Below, piece by piece: positions 1 to 9,454 of a stretch of DNA of 64,000 nt (positions are counted from its first letter, which is position 1; every line of letters starts with the position of its first letter). Source of the stretch: Bacteroidales bacterium. GTDB lineage: Bacteria; Bacteroidota; Bacteroidia; Bacteroidales; P3. The stretch spans positions 1-64,000 of the forward strand of contig JAEENM010000162.1 of assembly GCA_016283745.1 (NCBI GenBank), read 5' to 3'. The notes beneath the pieces were generated by a model. The model had not been told where the DNA came from, ran no database searches, and saw nothing but the letters and a program-made list of their open reading frames with translations. A program made the translations under genes and the position numbers.

Positions 1-1643
1 GAACTCGACGAGGATCCGCTGCTACGATACGACGATCCGCTGGAGCTGTGCGAAGGCGAGCTGCTACGGTACGACGATCCGCTGCTCGAAGGCGAACTGC
101 TACGCGACGAGCTGCTGCTACGATACGACGAGTTGTTGGAACTGCTCGAAGGTGTGCTCAAACGGGTGGAGCTGTTGCGGCTCGACGAGGACGAAGTGCT
201 GGGAGTGGAGCTGCTACGATAGTTCGAAGAACTGCTGCTGCCGGTGTTCACCCTTGTCGAAGTGCTCGACTCGGAACGTGTCGGTGTTGTGTACTGGCTG
301 TTGCGTGTGCTGGTGGCCTCGCTGGGACGAGAGTATCTCGAAGAGCCCGACACTGTGGAGCTTTCGCGGGTTGTAGTGCCGCCGTTGTAGCGTGTGCTGG
401 TGTTATTGTTGGTAGTGGTGCTTGTGCCGAATCTGCTATTTGTAGTTGTACCTTCGGTGTTGCGGGAGTTGCCGGTGGTTGTTGTGCCACGGCTGTTGGT
501 TGTGGTGGATGTGCCGCCGTTGTAGCGCGAGTTGCCGTTGTTGGTGGTTGTGGTGGTAGCGGTGCCACGGGAGTTGGTGGTAGTTGTAGTGTTACTGTTT
601 CCACGTGCGTTGGTGGTCTGTCCGCCACGGTTGTTGTTGTTTGTGTAACGGCTGTTGGTGTTCTGGTTGGTGCGGGCGTTCACATCCACGCCATAGCGGC
701 GCGAAGTAGTGGTTGTGCCGCGGGTGTTGGTAGCCGAAGAGCGCGATGCCGAGAACGAGTTGCTGCCTGTACGTGCAAGGTTAGATGTGTATCTTGCCGA
801 GCTGTTGCGGTTCTGAGCTTCGTATTTCATTCCGAAGTTATTATTATTACGGGCGTTGCTTTGCGGTGCCACACGTCCCATGGTGCGGTTGGTGCTGCGA
901 CCAGTGCCGATGTAGCGTGCCGAGCCGTAGTTGCGGTTGCCGTAGTAGAACGAGCCGCGGTCGTAGCTGTTGTAGTAGTGGTGGCTGTTCCAAGCATAGT
1001 GGTGGTGGTTGAAACCGCCATAGTAGGGATGATGGTGGTGGTGGTGGGCATAGTGGTGATGGTGGTGGTGCGGATACCAGTAGTGGTGGTGGTAGTAGTG
1101 AGGACGATACCAGTACCAGTCGTAGTACGGGTCGTAGCCCCAGCCCCATGCTATACCGTAGCCGCCGTAGTAGTACGGACGGTAGTAATATGTGGGATAC
1201 CACCAAGTATAGCCCAGATAGATGCTAACTCCCCAATAGTCGGGATTGTAGGTGTACCAATACATATTGGTGTAGTAGTCGTCGTAATATCCTGCTCCGA
1301 CCATAGGTCTGTAGAAACGACGCAGACGTGCGGTGTAAGCGTAGTCGTAATAGTCTTCGTCGCTGTAAACAACGGTGGTGACAACACGCTTGGGAGTGGC
1401 CTGTTCGGGTTCTTCGCCTCTAAGGACAACTGTTACGTTTTCCTCTTTCAAAGAATCGTCGACAGCCACAGACTGCTGTTGCACACCTGTGTAGTTGGAA
1501 CTGTTTTTTTGTCCATTTTTGGTGGGAGAATAGTAAGTTTCGTCGTAAACTTGTGCCGTGGCAGATGCCGCAAAGGCAAAAAGCGCCACAAAAGTTACAA
1601 CATTCAACATGCTGAATAACAGCGTTCTTACATTAGTTTTCAT
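1..1643 (-). CDS. Low-complexity exported protein, C-terminus cut by window edge; Tyr/His-rich middle then Asn/Thr- and Ser/Arg-rich tail
   Basis: Minus frame from ATG at 1643 (MKTNVRTLLFSMLNVVTFVALFAFAASATAQVYDETYYSPT...) stays open to base 3; signal-peptide-like N-terminus. Not in the ORF track, presumably because it has no stop inside the window. Confidence 0.8.
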   Translation of the reverse strand, partial: MKTNVRTLLFSMLNVVTFVALFAFAASATAQVYDETYYSPTKNGQKNSSNYTGVQQQSVAVDDSLKEENVTVVLRGEEPEQATPKRVVTTVVYSDEDYYDYAYTARLRRFYRPMVGAGYYDDYYTNMYWYTYNPDYWGVSIYLGYTWWYPTYYYRPYYYGGYGIAWGWGYDPYYDWYWYRPHYYHHHYWYPHHHHHHYAHHHHHHPYYGGFNHHHYAWNSHHYYNSYDRGSFYYGNRNYGSARYIGTGRSTNRTMGRVAPQSNARNNNNFGMKYEAQNRNSSARYTSNLARTGSNSFSASRSSATNTRGTTTTSRRYGVDVNARTNQNTNSRYTNNNNRGGQTTNARGNSNTTTTTNSRGTATTTTTNNGNSRYNGGTSTTTNSRGTTTTGNSRNTEGTTTNSRFGTSTTTNNNTSTRYNGGTTTRESSTVSGSSRYSRPSEATSTRNSQYTTPTRSESSTSTRVNTGSSSSSNYRSSSTPSTSSSSSRNSSTRLSTPSSSSNNSSYRSSSSSRSSSPSSSGSSYRSSSPSHSSSGSSYRSSGSSSS

Positions 1644-1783
1644 CGTTTATTCCTCCATTAAGTTTAATTTATTTGCAATATTTTTGTAACTTTGCAATTG
1701 CAAAACTTTCGGCAAAAATACAAAATATTTTTGAATTAGAAGGAATTATTTGAAACAAATTTGATTATTTAACAAAGTTTATA

Positions 1784-3259
1784 ATGGCAAAAGATTTCGT
1801 AAAACGCTCCGAGAATTATTCGGAATGGTACAATGAGCTGGTTACCCGCGCCGACTTAGCCGAGACTTCGGCAGTGCGCGGATGTATGGTTATCAAACCT
1901 TATGGTTACGCAATTTGGGAGAAGATGCACGACGCTCTGGACAAGATGTTCAAGGATACCGGACATGTGAACGCCTATTTCCCCCTGTTTATACCCAAGT
2001 CATTCATGTGCCGCGAGGCCGAGCACGTGGAGGGTTTCGCCAAGGAGTGCGCCGTGGTTACGCACTACCGCCTTAAAAACGACCCCGACGGCAACGGCGT
2101 GGTTGTGGACCCCGACGCCCGACTGGAAGAGGAACTGATTGTCCGCCCCACCTCGGAGACTATCATCTGGAACACCTACCGCAACTGGATTAAGTCGTAC
2201 CGCGACCTGCCTATCCTGTGCAACCAATGGGCCAACGTGGTACGCTGGGAGATGCGCACACGTATGTTCCTACGCACAGCAGAATTTCTTTGGCAGGAAG
2301 GCCATACAGCACACGCCACCAAAGAGGAGGCCGTGGAAGAGGCCAAACGTATGCTCGAAGTATATGCCGACTTTGCCGAAAACTGGATGGCAATGCCCGT
2401 TACCAAAGGCGTGAAATCGCCCAACGAACGCTTCGCCGGCGCGCTGGACACCTACTGCATAGAGGCTATGATGCAGGACGGCAAAGCCCTTCAGGCAGGC
2501 ACCTCGCATTTCCTCGGACAGAATTTCGCCAAGGCTTTCGACGTTAAGTTCCTGAGCAACGAAAACCAGCTGGAATACGTGTGGGCCACCTCGTGGGGCG
2601 TGTCCACCCGACTGATGGGCGCCCTTATCATGACCCACTCCGACGACAACGGCCTTGTGCTGCCGCCGAAGCTGGCTCCCACCCAGGTAGTCATCATACC
2701 CATCTACAAAACCCCCGACCAGCTGCCCACCATCTCCGAAAAGGCTCTGGAGATAAAACGCAAGCTGGAGGCCATGGGCATCAGCGTGAAATACGACGAC
2801 CGCGACTCCTTCAAACCGGGCTGGAAATTCAACGAATACGAGTTCAAGGGCGTGCCCGTGCGCATAGCCATCGGTCCCCGCGACCTTGAGCAAGGCACCG
2901 CCGAAATCTGTCGCCGCGACACCCTCGAAAAAGCATCCTGTCCGCTCGACGGCATCGAAAACCGCGTGAAAGACCTTCTGGACGAGATACAGAAAAACCT
3001 TTTCCAGAAAGCCGCCGACTACCGTGCCGCCAACACCCGCAAGGCCGACACTTGGGAAGAGTTCAAAGAAATCCTCGACAGCAAGGGCGGTTTCATCCTC
3101 GCCCACTGGGACGGCACCACCGAGACCGAGGAACGTATCAAGGAAGAGACCAAGGCCACCATACGCTGCATCCCCTTCGACGCTGTGGAGGAGGAGGGCA
3201 AGTGCATCTACTCCGGCAAGCCCAGCCACCGCAGGGTGATATTTGCAAGAGCATACTAG
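1784..3259 (+). CDS. proS: Prolyl-tRNA synthetase (archaeal/eukaryotic-like ProS type 3)
   Basis: 491 aa; [52 protein letters not shown] class II synthetase motifs. Confidence 0.96.
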   Translation: MAKDFVKRSENYSEWYNELVTRADLAETSAVRGCMVIKPYGYAIWEKMHDALDKMFKDTGHVNAYFPLFIPKSFMCREAEHVEGFAKECAVVTHYRLKNDPDGNGVVVDPDARLEEELIVRPTSETIIWNTYRNWIKSYRDLPILCNQWANVVRWEMRTRMFLRTAEFLWQEGHTAHATKEEAVEEAKRMLEVYADFAENWMAMPVTKGVKSPNERFAGALDTYCIEAMMQDGKALQAGTSHFLGQNFAKAFDVKFLSNENQLEYVWATSWGVSTRLMGALIMTHSDDNGLVLPPKLAPTQVVIIPIYKTPDQLPTISEKALEIKRKLEAMGISVKYDDRDSFKPGWKFNEYEFKGVPVRIAIGPRDLEQGTAEICRRDTLEKASCPLDGIENRVKDLLDEIQKNLFQKAADYRAANTRKADTWEEFKEILDSKGGFILAHWDGTTETEERIKEETKATIRCIPFDAVEEEGKCIYSGKPSHRRVIFARAY

Positions 3260-3360
3260 TTCGGAGTTCGGAATGCGGAGTTCGGAACTATTGGTCAAAG
3301 GTCGAAAGTCGAAGGTCGAAGGTCAAAAGTCAAAGGACCAATGAATAATGAACAATGAAC
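3260..3360. repeat. Degenerate 7-bp-period tandem tract
   Basis: Reads in unbroken heptamer phase: TTCGGAG TTCGGAA TGCGGAG TTCGGAA CTATTGG TCAAAGG TCGAAAG TCGAAGG TCGAAGG TCAAAAG TCAAAGG ACCAATG AATAATG AACAATG AACAATT. Confidence 0.8.
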
Positions 3361-3456
3361 AATTTTTGTGCAAACCGAACACAGCAGCCAAATTTATTTG
3401 GATGATGTAGAGGTGCAGCCAAAAATCACGCATAAGCGAAGCGGTTGCGTAATTGA
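3361..3456 (+). repeat. 96-bp interspersed repeat, copy A
   Basis: 93/96 identical by eye to the reverse complement of 14947..15042. Confidence 0.9.
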
Positions 3457-3478
3457 CAATGAACAATTGACAATACAT

Positions 3479-3522
3479 TTCTCCGCCTGCGGCTATCGAA
3501 TCATTCACTGAATGATTCTTCA
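3479..3522 (+). repeat. Variable-stem hairpin repeat, copy 1
   Basis: TTCTCCGC-CTGCGG-CTATCGAA-TCATTC-ACT-GAATGA-TTCTTCA; 9-bp perfect stem with 3-nt loop at 3498..3518. Confidence 0.85.
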
Positions 3523-3587
3523 TCCCCGTAGGGGATGCCTCTTAATAGGATATAAAAAACAAGACCAAAACGATACCCCGTAGGGGT
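3521..3587. repeat. Two CCCCGTAGGGG palindromes
   Basis: CATCCCCGTAGGGGATG (3521..3537) and ACCCCGTAGGGGT (3575..3587). Confidence 0.75.
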
Positions 3588-3644
3588 TCTCTTATAACAA
3601 TTACGGATTGTGCGGATGATATGGGTTTTCGGGTGATAACAAAT

Positions 3645-3676
3645 GTAGAGACGTGATTTTTGCGTCTCTTTTTTTT
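3645..3676 (+). terminator. Rho-independent-like terminator formed by a GTAGAGACG-type palindrome
   Basis: GTAGAGACGTGATTTTTGCGTCTCTTTTTTTT: GAGACG/CGTCTC stem followed by a T run. Confidence 0.55.
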
Positions 3677-3677
3677 G

Positions 3678-4241
3678 CTATTTTTTCTTGAAACGAATAA
3701 ACTCATGTTTCGGACGCACCATCTCTACCACTCTCTCCTCTGTCTCATCGTCGTAATATAGAAACCACGCCGTGTCCATCTGTGAAATAAAACGTGCATT
3801 GCCATATCCCCTATGTTCAAGGACAAATGTGCCGTCGGAATAAGTGAGATACCAAAAAACCACATCTTTGTGATTGTGATTGGTGGTGTCAAAATACTCA
3901 CGGCCGAAACCCGACTCATCAAAGCCAAACTGCACTAAACTTTTGGGCGGTTGTCCGTTTGCCAAGCGGTATTCCTCTATCTGTGGTGCAGCACGCAGGC
4001 ACATGTCTTTAAAAAGCTTTACATGGCAACTAAATTCATAGCCAATACACCAGATGTCCATCCAAAACTCAAGCACTATTAAAATCATCAGCGGTGCAAA
4101 AACGAGCATGCTCCCCAGCAACGACTGCCGGTGCAAACGTTTGTAAGCACTGCTGTGCGTGATATTTTCAAACTTTCTTTTCACCCTGCAAAGATACGAT
4201 TTTTTTAGGATTTGGCAAAACAGTGAGTAAAAAACAAACAC
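3678..4241 (-). CDS. Hypothetical protein with one N-terminal hydrophobic segment
   Basis: Open frame of 187 aa; hydrophobic SLLGSMLVFAPLMILIVLEFW. Confidence 0.6.
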   Translation of the reverse strand: MFVFYSLFCQILKKSYLCRVKRKFENITHSSAYKRLHRQSLLGSMLVFAPLMILIVLEFWMDIWCIGYEFSCHVKLFKDMCLRAAPQIEEYRLANGQPPKSLVQFGFDESGFGREYFDTTNHNHKDVVFWYLTYSDGTFVLEHRGYGNARFISQMDTAWFLYYDDETEERVVEMVRPKHEFIRFKKK

Positions 4242-4262
4242 CTCCGAGTTCCGCCCTCCGAA

Positions 4263-4952
4263 CTACTCAAAAATCTCGAAAATCGAGCCTTGGGGCACGT
4301 CGGCGACGAAACTCATAGGCTCCTTGAGCACGGGATGCACAAACTCCACACGGCGGGCGTGCAGACTTATCGAAGCGTCGGGGTTGGAACGGGGAAAGCC
4401 GTATTTCAAGTCGCCTTTGATGGGGCACCCCATGCCCGCCAGCTGCGCACGAATCTGATGGTGTCGGCCTGTCTGCAGGTCCACCTCCAGCAGGTAATAT
4501 CCCCCGCTGCTCTGCGCCAACGTGCGGTAATGCAGTATCGCCTCCTTGGCTCCGCTAGTGCCGGCTTTCACCACATACGACTTGTTCTGCTTTTCATTAC
4601 GCAGAAGGTAGTCGGTGAGGGTGTCCTCGGGCTTGGGCGGGGCGTTTTTTACCACAGCCCAGTAGGTCTTGCGTATCTCGTGATGTTTTATCTGCTCGTT
4701 GAGGCGCGACAGGGCTTTGCTCGTCTTGGCGAAAATCACCAGTCCGCTCACAGGCCTGTCCAGCCGGTGCACCACGCCGCAGAACACGTTGCCCGGCTTG
4801 TCGTATTTCTGTTTCAGGTAATCTTTGATAAGGTCGGCCATGCAGAGGTCGCCCGTTTTGTCGCCCTGCACTATCTGCGAAGGCAGTTTATTGATGATTA
4901 TCAGATGGTTATCTTCGTAAACAATCTGACTTTCGGAGAAATCCGCACTCAT
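4263..4952 (-). CDS. RluA-family pseudouridine synthase
   Basis: HRLDRPVSGLVIFAKTSKALSRLNEQ and LLEVDLQTGRHHQIRAQLAGMGCPIKGDLKYG motifs. Confidence 0.94.
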   Translation of the reverse strand: MSADFSESQIVYEDNHLIIINKLPSQIVQGDKTGDLCMADLIKDYLKQKYDKPGNVFCGVVHRLDRPVSGLVIFAKTSKALSRLNEQIKHHEIRKTYWAVVKNAPPKPEDTLTDYLLRNEKQNKSYVVKAGTSGAKEAILHYRTLAQSSGGYYLLEVDLQTGRHHQIRAQLAGMGCPIKGDLKYGFPRSNPDASISLHARRVEFVHPVLKEPMSFVADVPQGSIFEIFE

Positions 4953-4954
4953 GG

Positions 4955-5614
4955 CTATTTAAGGAAAGCAACGGTGGAGACGCCGTTTTTCACCGGCGAC
5001 TCGATATTTACGTTAACCTCGGCGTCGAGGGGGATGAAAAGGTCGACACGCGAGCCGAACTTGATGAAACCCAGCTCCTGATTCTGCTCCACCACGTCGC
5101 CCTCTTTGGAGTAGCACACTATGCGCCGTGCCACGGCTCCGGCTATCTGGCGCAGGAAAATGCGTGTGCCGTCGGCCATCTCCAGCCCCACCGACGAATG
5201 CTCGTTGAGCACCGACGACTTGGGGTGCGAGGCCACGAAATAGTTGCCTTTATGGTAATTGACATACACCACCTTGCCCGACACGGGGTAGCGGTTTACA
5301 TGCACATTGGCGGGCGACATGAAAATGGAAATCTGGCGGCACTGGCATTTGAGGAACTCCTGTTCGTACACCTCTTCGATAACCACCACACGGCCGTCGG
5401 CGGGAGCCACAATCTGCTTGTCGTCGGTGGTGAAGATACGTTTGGGAATCCTGAAAAAGCTGGCGAAGAGCACCGCAGCCACCACCAGAGCGCCTATCAC
5501 GATATAGTCGAACACATTCCACACCTCGATGGTGAAATACATAAGCACCCCTATCAGGGCTATGGCCAGAAATATTATCAGAACAAGTTTTCGTCCTTCT
5601 TTGTGCAGATACAT
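4955..5614 (-). CDS. psd: Phosphatidylserine decarboxylase family protein
   Basis: PADGRVVVIEEV, IFMSPANVHVNRYPVSGKV, terminal FIKFGSRVDLFIPL (GSR processing-type motif). Confidence 0.9.
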   Translation of the reverse strand: MYLHKEGRKLVLIIFLAIALIGVLMYFTIEVWNVFDYIVIGALVVAAVLFASFFRIPKRIFTTDDKQIVAPADGRVVVIEEVYEQEFLKCQCRQISIFMSPANVHVNRYPVSGKVVYVNYHKGNYFVASHPKSSVLNEHSSVGLEMADGTRIFLRQIAGAVARRIVCYSKEGDVVEQNQELGFIKFGSRVDLFIPLDAEVNVNIESPVKNGVSTVAFLK

Positions 5615-5629
5615 AGTGAGTTACGTTTT

Positions 5630-6472
5630 TCAGGTAAACAACAAATATTTTATCAGAAGATATCCCAGCAGGAAGGGGGTGGACATCAGCAGACTGTCGA
5701 AACGGTCGAGCAGGCCGCCGTGGCCGGGCATTATCTTGCCGGCGTCCTTAAGTCCCATGCTGCGTTTGAACATCGACTCGGTGAGGTCGCCCAGAGTGCC
5801 GGTAACAGGCACCATAGCACCCATTATCATCCAGTCGACAACATCGAACGGGGTGTCGAAATAGGTACCGATGAGGTATCCGGCAAGTATGGAAAACGCC
5901 ATGCCGCCGCAGAATCCCTCCCAGCTTTTTTTCGGCGAGTGGCGTGCAAAAAGCGGATGGCGACCGATGGAGATTCCCGTAAGGTAGGCGAAAGTGTCGC
6001 TGGTCCACTGCAAAACCATCACGCCAAGCATCACCCACGGCATATACTCGGTATGACCTTCGATAAACGAGGGTTTTGCCAGCAAGTGAGTGAAAGCCAG
6101 CGGGAAAGCTATATAAACCACGCCGAGCACGGTGTAGGCAATGGATTCGAAAGGACGCTCGTCGCGCTGCCACAGCTGATACAGGAAAAGCAGGAACAGC
6201 AACGGGAAAGCCATCAGCATGAGAATAAGATACTGCGGGTTGAGGCAGGCTATGGCTATGGCGCAGTAGGCCAAAGCACCGACGATGATGCCCGGCAGCA
6301 TTTTCACAGGGGCGTCGTTTTGGCGCAAAGCCCTGTAAAACTCGAACATGCACATCACTGCAACGAACAGCATCACAGCCAAATAGACATATTCGCCGGC
6401 AAAAATGGCGCCAATGACAATGGCAAGGAAAACGGCGCCCGATATAGCTCTTGTAAGTACTTTCTTGAACAT
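5630..6472 (-). CDS. cdsA: Phosphatidate cytidylyltransferase
   Basis: Polytopic; SPKKSWEGFCGG and GDLTESMFKRSMGLKDAGKIMPGHGGLLDRFDSLL signature. Confidence 0.95.
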   Translation of the reverse strand: MFKKVLTRAISGAVFLAIVIGAIFAGEYVYLAVMLFVAVMCMFEFYRALRQNDAPVKMLPGIIVGALAYCAIAIACLNPQYLILMLMAFPLLFLLFLYQLWQRDERPFESIAYTVLGVVYIAFPLAFTHLLAKPSFIEGHTEYMPWVMLGVMVLQWTSDTFAYLTGISIGRHPLFARHSPKKSWEGFCGGMAFSILAGYLIGTYFDTPFDVVDWMIMGAMVPVTGTLGDLTESMFKRSMGLKDAGKIMPGHGGLLDRFDSLLMSTPFLLGYLLIKYLLFT

Positions 6473-6478
6473 TTCTTT

Positions 6479-6682
6479 CTAACGGTTTTCGAGATATTCT
6501 TTTACGATGACGTTGGCCTCCATAACATTTTCGGGCGGCACCATAACTTTCACATCTCCAAATTTATACGACGAGTCGGACTGGTTCATAACCACGGCGG
6601 GGATGCCTTCGTTCTGCAGAAGTCCCTGCACGAAAGCGCCTTCTATATCGCTGCCTGTGGTGTAAACGGTAATCCAGTCCAT
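6479..6682 (-). CDS. DUF2007-type small protein
   Basis: MDWITVYTTGSDIEGAFVQGLLQNEGIPAVVMNQSDSSY... Confidence 0.75.
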   Translation of the reverse strand: MDWITVYTTGSDIEGAFVQGLLQNEGIPAVVMNQSDSSYKFGDVKVMVPPENVMEANVIVKEYLENR

Positions 6683-6687
6683 ATTTA

Positions 6688-7290
6688 TCAGTTTTGGTCT
6701 TCGATAAGAAGTATTTGTGTCTTTTTGTGGTCCAGATTTTCGGGGTAGAGTATCTGTGTTTGTTGAGGCATAGCTCCGTCCTTGGCTTTTTGCGAGAGGA
6801 TGGATTTCAAATCGGGCACCACAAGCGACGAAAAGGCGATGAGCACGGTGTTTTCGGGCATCACAATTTTGTCTTTATTCTGGAAACAATTGGATGTGAT
6901 GACGATGCTTCCGTCCCATGCCACGAGGTTTTCGCAGAGTATCACCCCGAAACGGCTTTCGTCGCCGATGGTGGCAAACTGGCGTGTCGCTATGTCGAGG
7001 TTCTGAAGGTATTGCACCAGCTCGGAGGTGCCGCAGTCGATAGTCTGTATGTTGTTCTGGCGAATCCACGGATTTAGCACGTTGGCCACATCGGCGTTGC
7101 TTTGGGCGTAGTTGAGGTTGCCGCCGCACAGCATGTATTTGTTCACAAAATTAAGCACCATGTCCTCGTTGTAGGCCAGCCTGAAATGCGATGACGACAC
7201 GGGGGCCGGCGGCTTTGCCGCCACACGGCCTGCGTCGGACAGGGCCTGCCTGAGATTCTTTATGATAAACTCCCTTGCGTTGTCTTTCAT
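6688..7290 (-). CDS. LUD domain (LutC/YkgG-like) protein
   Basis: 200 aa; GTSELVQYLQNLDIATRQFATIGDESRFGVILCENLVAWDGSIVITSNC. Confidence 0.7.
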   Translation of the reverse strand: MKDNAREFIIKNLRQALSDAGRVAAKPPAPVSSSHFRLAYNEDMVLNFVNKYMLCGGNLNYAQSNADVANVLNPWIRQNNIQTIDCGTSELVQYLQNLDIATRQFATIGDESRFGVILCENLVAWDGSIVITSNCFQNKDKIVMPENTVLIAFSSLVVPDLKSILSQKAKDGAMPQQTQILYPENLDHKKTQILLIEDQN

Positions 7291-9446
7291 ATCTTGGGTG
7301 TTTGTTGTGTGTCGTCGTTTTCGGTGGCGCTGTCGTCATGCGAATTTTCATCATTTTCGGCGATAGCCTCGGGCTTGTCGTCGGGGAGTTGGGCGGAGGG
7401 TTCACCTTTCAGTTCCTTCTCCTCCTCTTCGAAAGGACGTTTGCCATAGATTTGCTCCAAGTCCTCGCGGAAGATAACCTCGCGGCTAATGAGCTGTTCT
7501 GCCAGCTGGTCGAGCTTGTCGCGATTTTCGAGCAGCAGCTGTTTGGCGCGCTGGTATGCGGATTCGAGCATCTGGTGCACCTCGGTGTCGATGGTCTCGG
7601 CGGTTTTCTCGCTGAAGGGCTTGGTGAAAGCCATATCCGTCTGTCCCGTGGAGTCGTAGTAACTTATGTTGCCTATCTTTTTGTTCAAACCATAGTAGGT
7701 CACCATGGCGAAAGCCTGTTTGGTGGCGCGTTCGAGGTCGTTGAGGGCTCCGGTGGAGATCTCGCCGAACACTATCTCCTCGGCGGCACGTCCGGCCAGC
7801 AGCGAGGTGATGTCGTCGTACATCTGGTCGTAGGTGGTAATCTGACGTTCTTCGGGCAGGTACCAGGCGGCTCCGAGGGCTTTGCCACGAGGCACTATGG
7901 TGACTTTCACCAAGGGGTTGCCCCAACGCAGCAGCCAGCTTACGGAGGCGTGTCCCGACTCGTGGTAGGCTATCACACGTTTCTCGTGCGGGGTGATGAC
8001 TTTGGTACGTTTCTCCAAGCCGCCCACAATGCGGTCCACAGCATCGAGGAAATCCTGTTTGGTGATAACGTTTTTGTTGTGCCGTGCGGCGATGAGCGCT
8101 GCCTCGTTGCACACGTTGGCGATGTCGGCACCCGAGAAACCGGGGGTCTGACGCGACAGGAAATCTTTGTCCACGCTGTCGTCGAGCTTGAGGCCGCGCA
8201 TGTGGACTTCGAAAATCTCCTTACGTTCTTCTATATCAGGAAGTTCCACATAAATCTGACGGTCGAAACGTCCGGCGCGCAGCAGGGCTTTGTCGAGCAC
8301 GTCGGCGCGGTTGGTGGCGGCCATTATGATGACACCTGCGTTGGTGCCGAAGCCGTCCATCTCGGTAAGCAGCTGGTTGAGGGTGTTCTCGCGTTCGTCG
8401 TTGGAGCCGGAGATGGCACTGCGGCCACGGGCACGGCCGATGGCGTCAATCTCGTCGATGAACACGATGCAGGGTGCTTTCTCCTTGGCAGTTTTGAAAA
8501 GGTCGCGCACACGCGAGGCGCCGACGCCTACGAACATCTCCACAAAGTCGGAACCCGAAAGGGAGAAGAAAGGCACTTTGGCCTCGCCTGCCACGGCTTT
8601 CGCCAACAGCGTTTTACCGGTACCTGGAGGACCCACAAGCAGGGCGCCTTTGGGTATCTTTCCGCCAAGGGAGGTATATTTCTTGGGATTTTTCAGAAAA
8701 TCAACGATTTCCATTATCTCCACCTTGGCTTCGGCCAGTCCGGCCACGTCCTTGAAAGTGATGTTGGTCTGGGTTTTGGCATCGTACATCTGCGCACGCG
8801 ACTTGCCCACGCTGAAGATGCCGCCACCACCACCGCCACCCATCTGACGACGGGTTATGACGTTCATTATCACAAAGAAAAGGACGATGAAAAGTATAGG
8901 CCAAAGGAAGGAAAGAACGCCGCTCCAAACGTCGGTGCGTTTGTCGGAAGTCTGGTTGAAACGGGTGTTGGAGACCACCTCCCTCTTTTCCTGTTCGGTG
9001 AGGCCTTTGCCAGTGGTGTCGCGCTGTATGATGATGTTGCGGGCATCGTTTATCTCGTTGTTCAGGCCTTCCAGAGTGGCGAATTTGTAGGTATAGAAAT
9101 TCTGTTCCACTTTGGCTTTTCCCATATCGTTGGTGCCACGCAGATCCTTGTAGGCGGTATCCTTTCTTATCGAAGCCTTTTTGATATACACTTCGGCAAA
9201 TTCGCCGTTCACCACGACAATCTTCTCGCAATCCTGTTTTTCAAGTATCTGACTGAATTTCACCGAGTTTATCTCCTTGGGGGCATCGCTTTCGCCAGTG
9301 AACATAAAATAGCCCAAAACCAGTATTATGGCTATGTAGATGATGTACATCACATAGCCGGAGCGACCCCGGTTGTTCTTCATTTTTTGGAAGTTCGGCT
9401 TTTTGTCGTTGCCGTTGTTTTCCCTATTCTGATTATTGTCTTCCAT
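7287..9446 (-). CDS. ftsH: ATP-dependent zinc metalloprotease FtsH
   Basis: [18 protein letters not shown] Walker [28 protein letters not shown] zinc site. Confidence 0.98.
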   Translation of the reverse strand: MEDNNQNRENNGNDKKPNFQKMKNNRGRSGYVMYIIYIAIILVLGYFMFTGESDAPKEINSVKFSQILEKQDCEKIVVVNGEFAEVYIKKASIRKDTAYKDLRGTNDMGKAKVEQNFYTYKFATLEGLNNEINDARNIIIQRDTTGKGLTEQEKREVVSNTRFNQTSDKRTDVWSGVLSFLWPILFIVLFFVIMNVITRRQMGGGGGGGIFSVGKSRAQMYDAKTQTNITFKDVAGLAEAKVEIMEIVDFLKNPKKYTSLGGKIPKGALLVGPPGTGKTLLAKAVAGEAKVPFFSLSGSDFVEMFVGVGASRVRDLFKTAKEKAPCIVFIDEIDAIGRARGRSAISGSNDERENTLNQLLTEMDGFGTNAGVIIMAATNRADVLDKALLRAGRFDRQIYVELPDIEERKEIFEVHMRGLKLDDSVDKDFLSRQTPGFSGADIANVCNEAALIAARHNKNVITKQDFLDAVDRIVGGLEKRTKVITPHEKRVIAYHESGHASVSWLLRWGNPLVKVTIVPRGKALGAAWYLPEERQITTYDQMYDDITSLLAGRAAEEIVFGEISTGALNDLERATKQAFAMVTYYGLNKKIGNISYYDSTGQTDMAFTKPFSEKTAETIDTEVHQMLESAYQRAKQLLLENRDKLDQLAEQLISREVIFREDLEQIYGKRPFEEEEKELKGEPSAQLPDDKPEAIAENDENSHDDSATENDDTQQTPKI

Positions 9447-9454
9447 CGGTGATT

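Noticed and set aside
48-1619. 523-aa plus-strand ORF rich in Val/Ala/Cys
   Set aside because: Antisense of the low-complexity minus-strand gene, which has a proper signal peptide and continues off the window.
7275-9452. 725-aa plus-strand ORF spanning all of ftsH antisense (similar long antisense ORFs at 2270..3298, 5198..6748, 12994..14403, 20745..21728, 54435..56384)
   Set aside because: Each mirrors a clearly conserved gene on the other strand. Avoidance of TTA/CTA/TCA codons in the sense frame leaves the antisense frame open. The translations show no family motifs.
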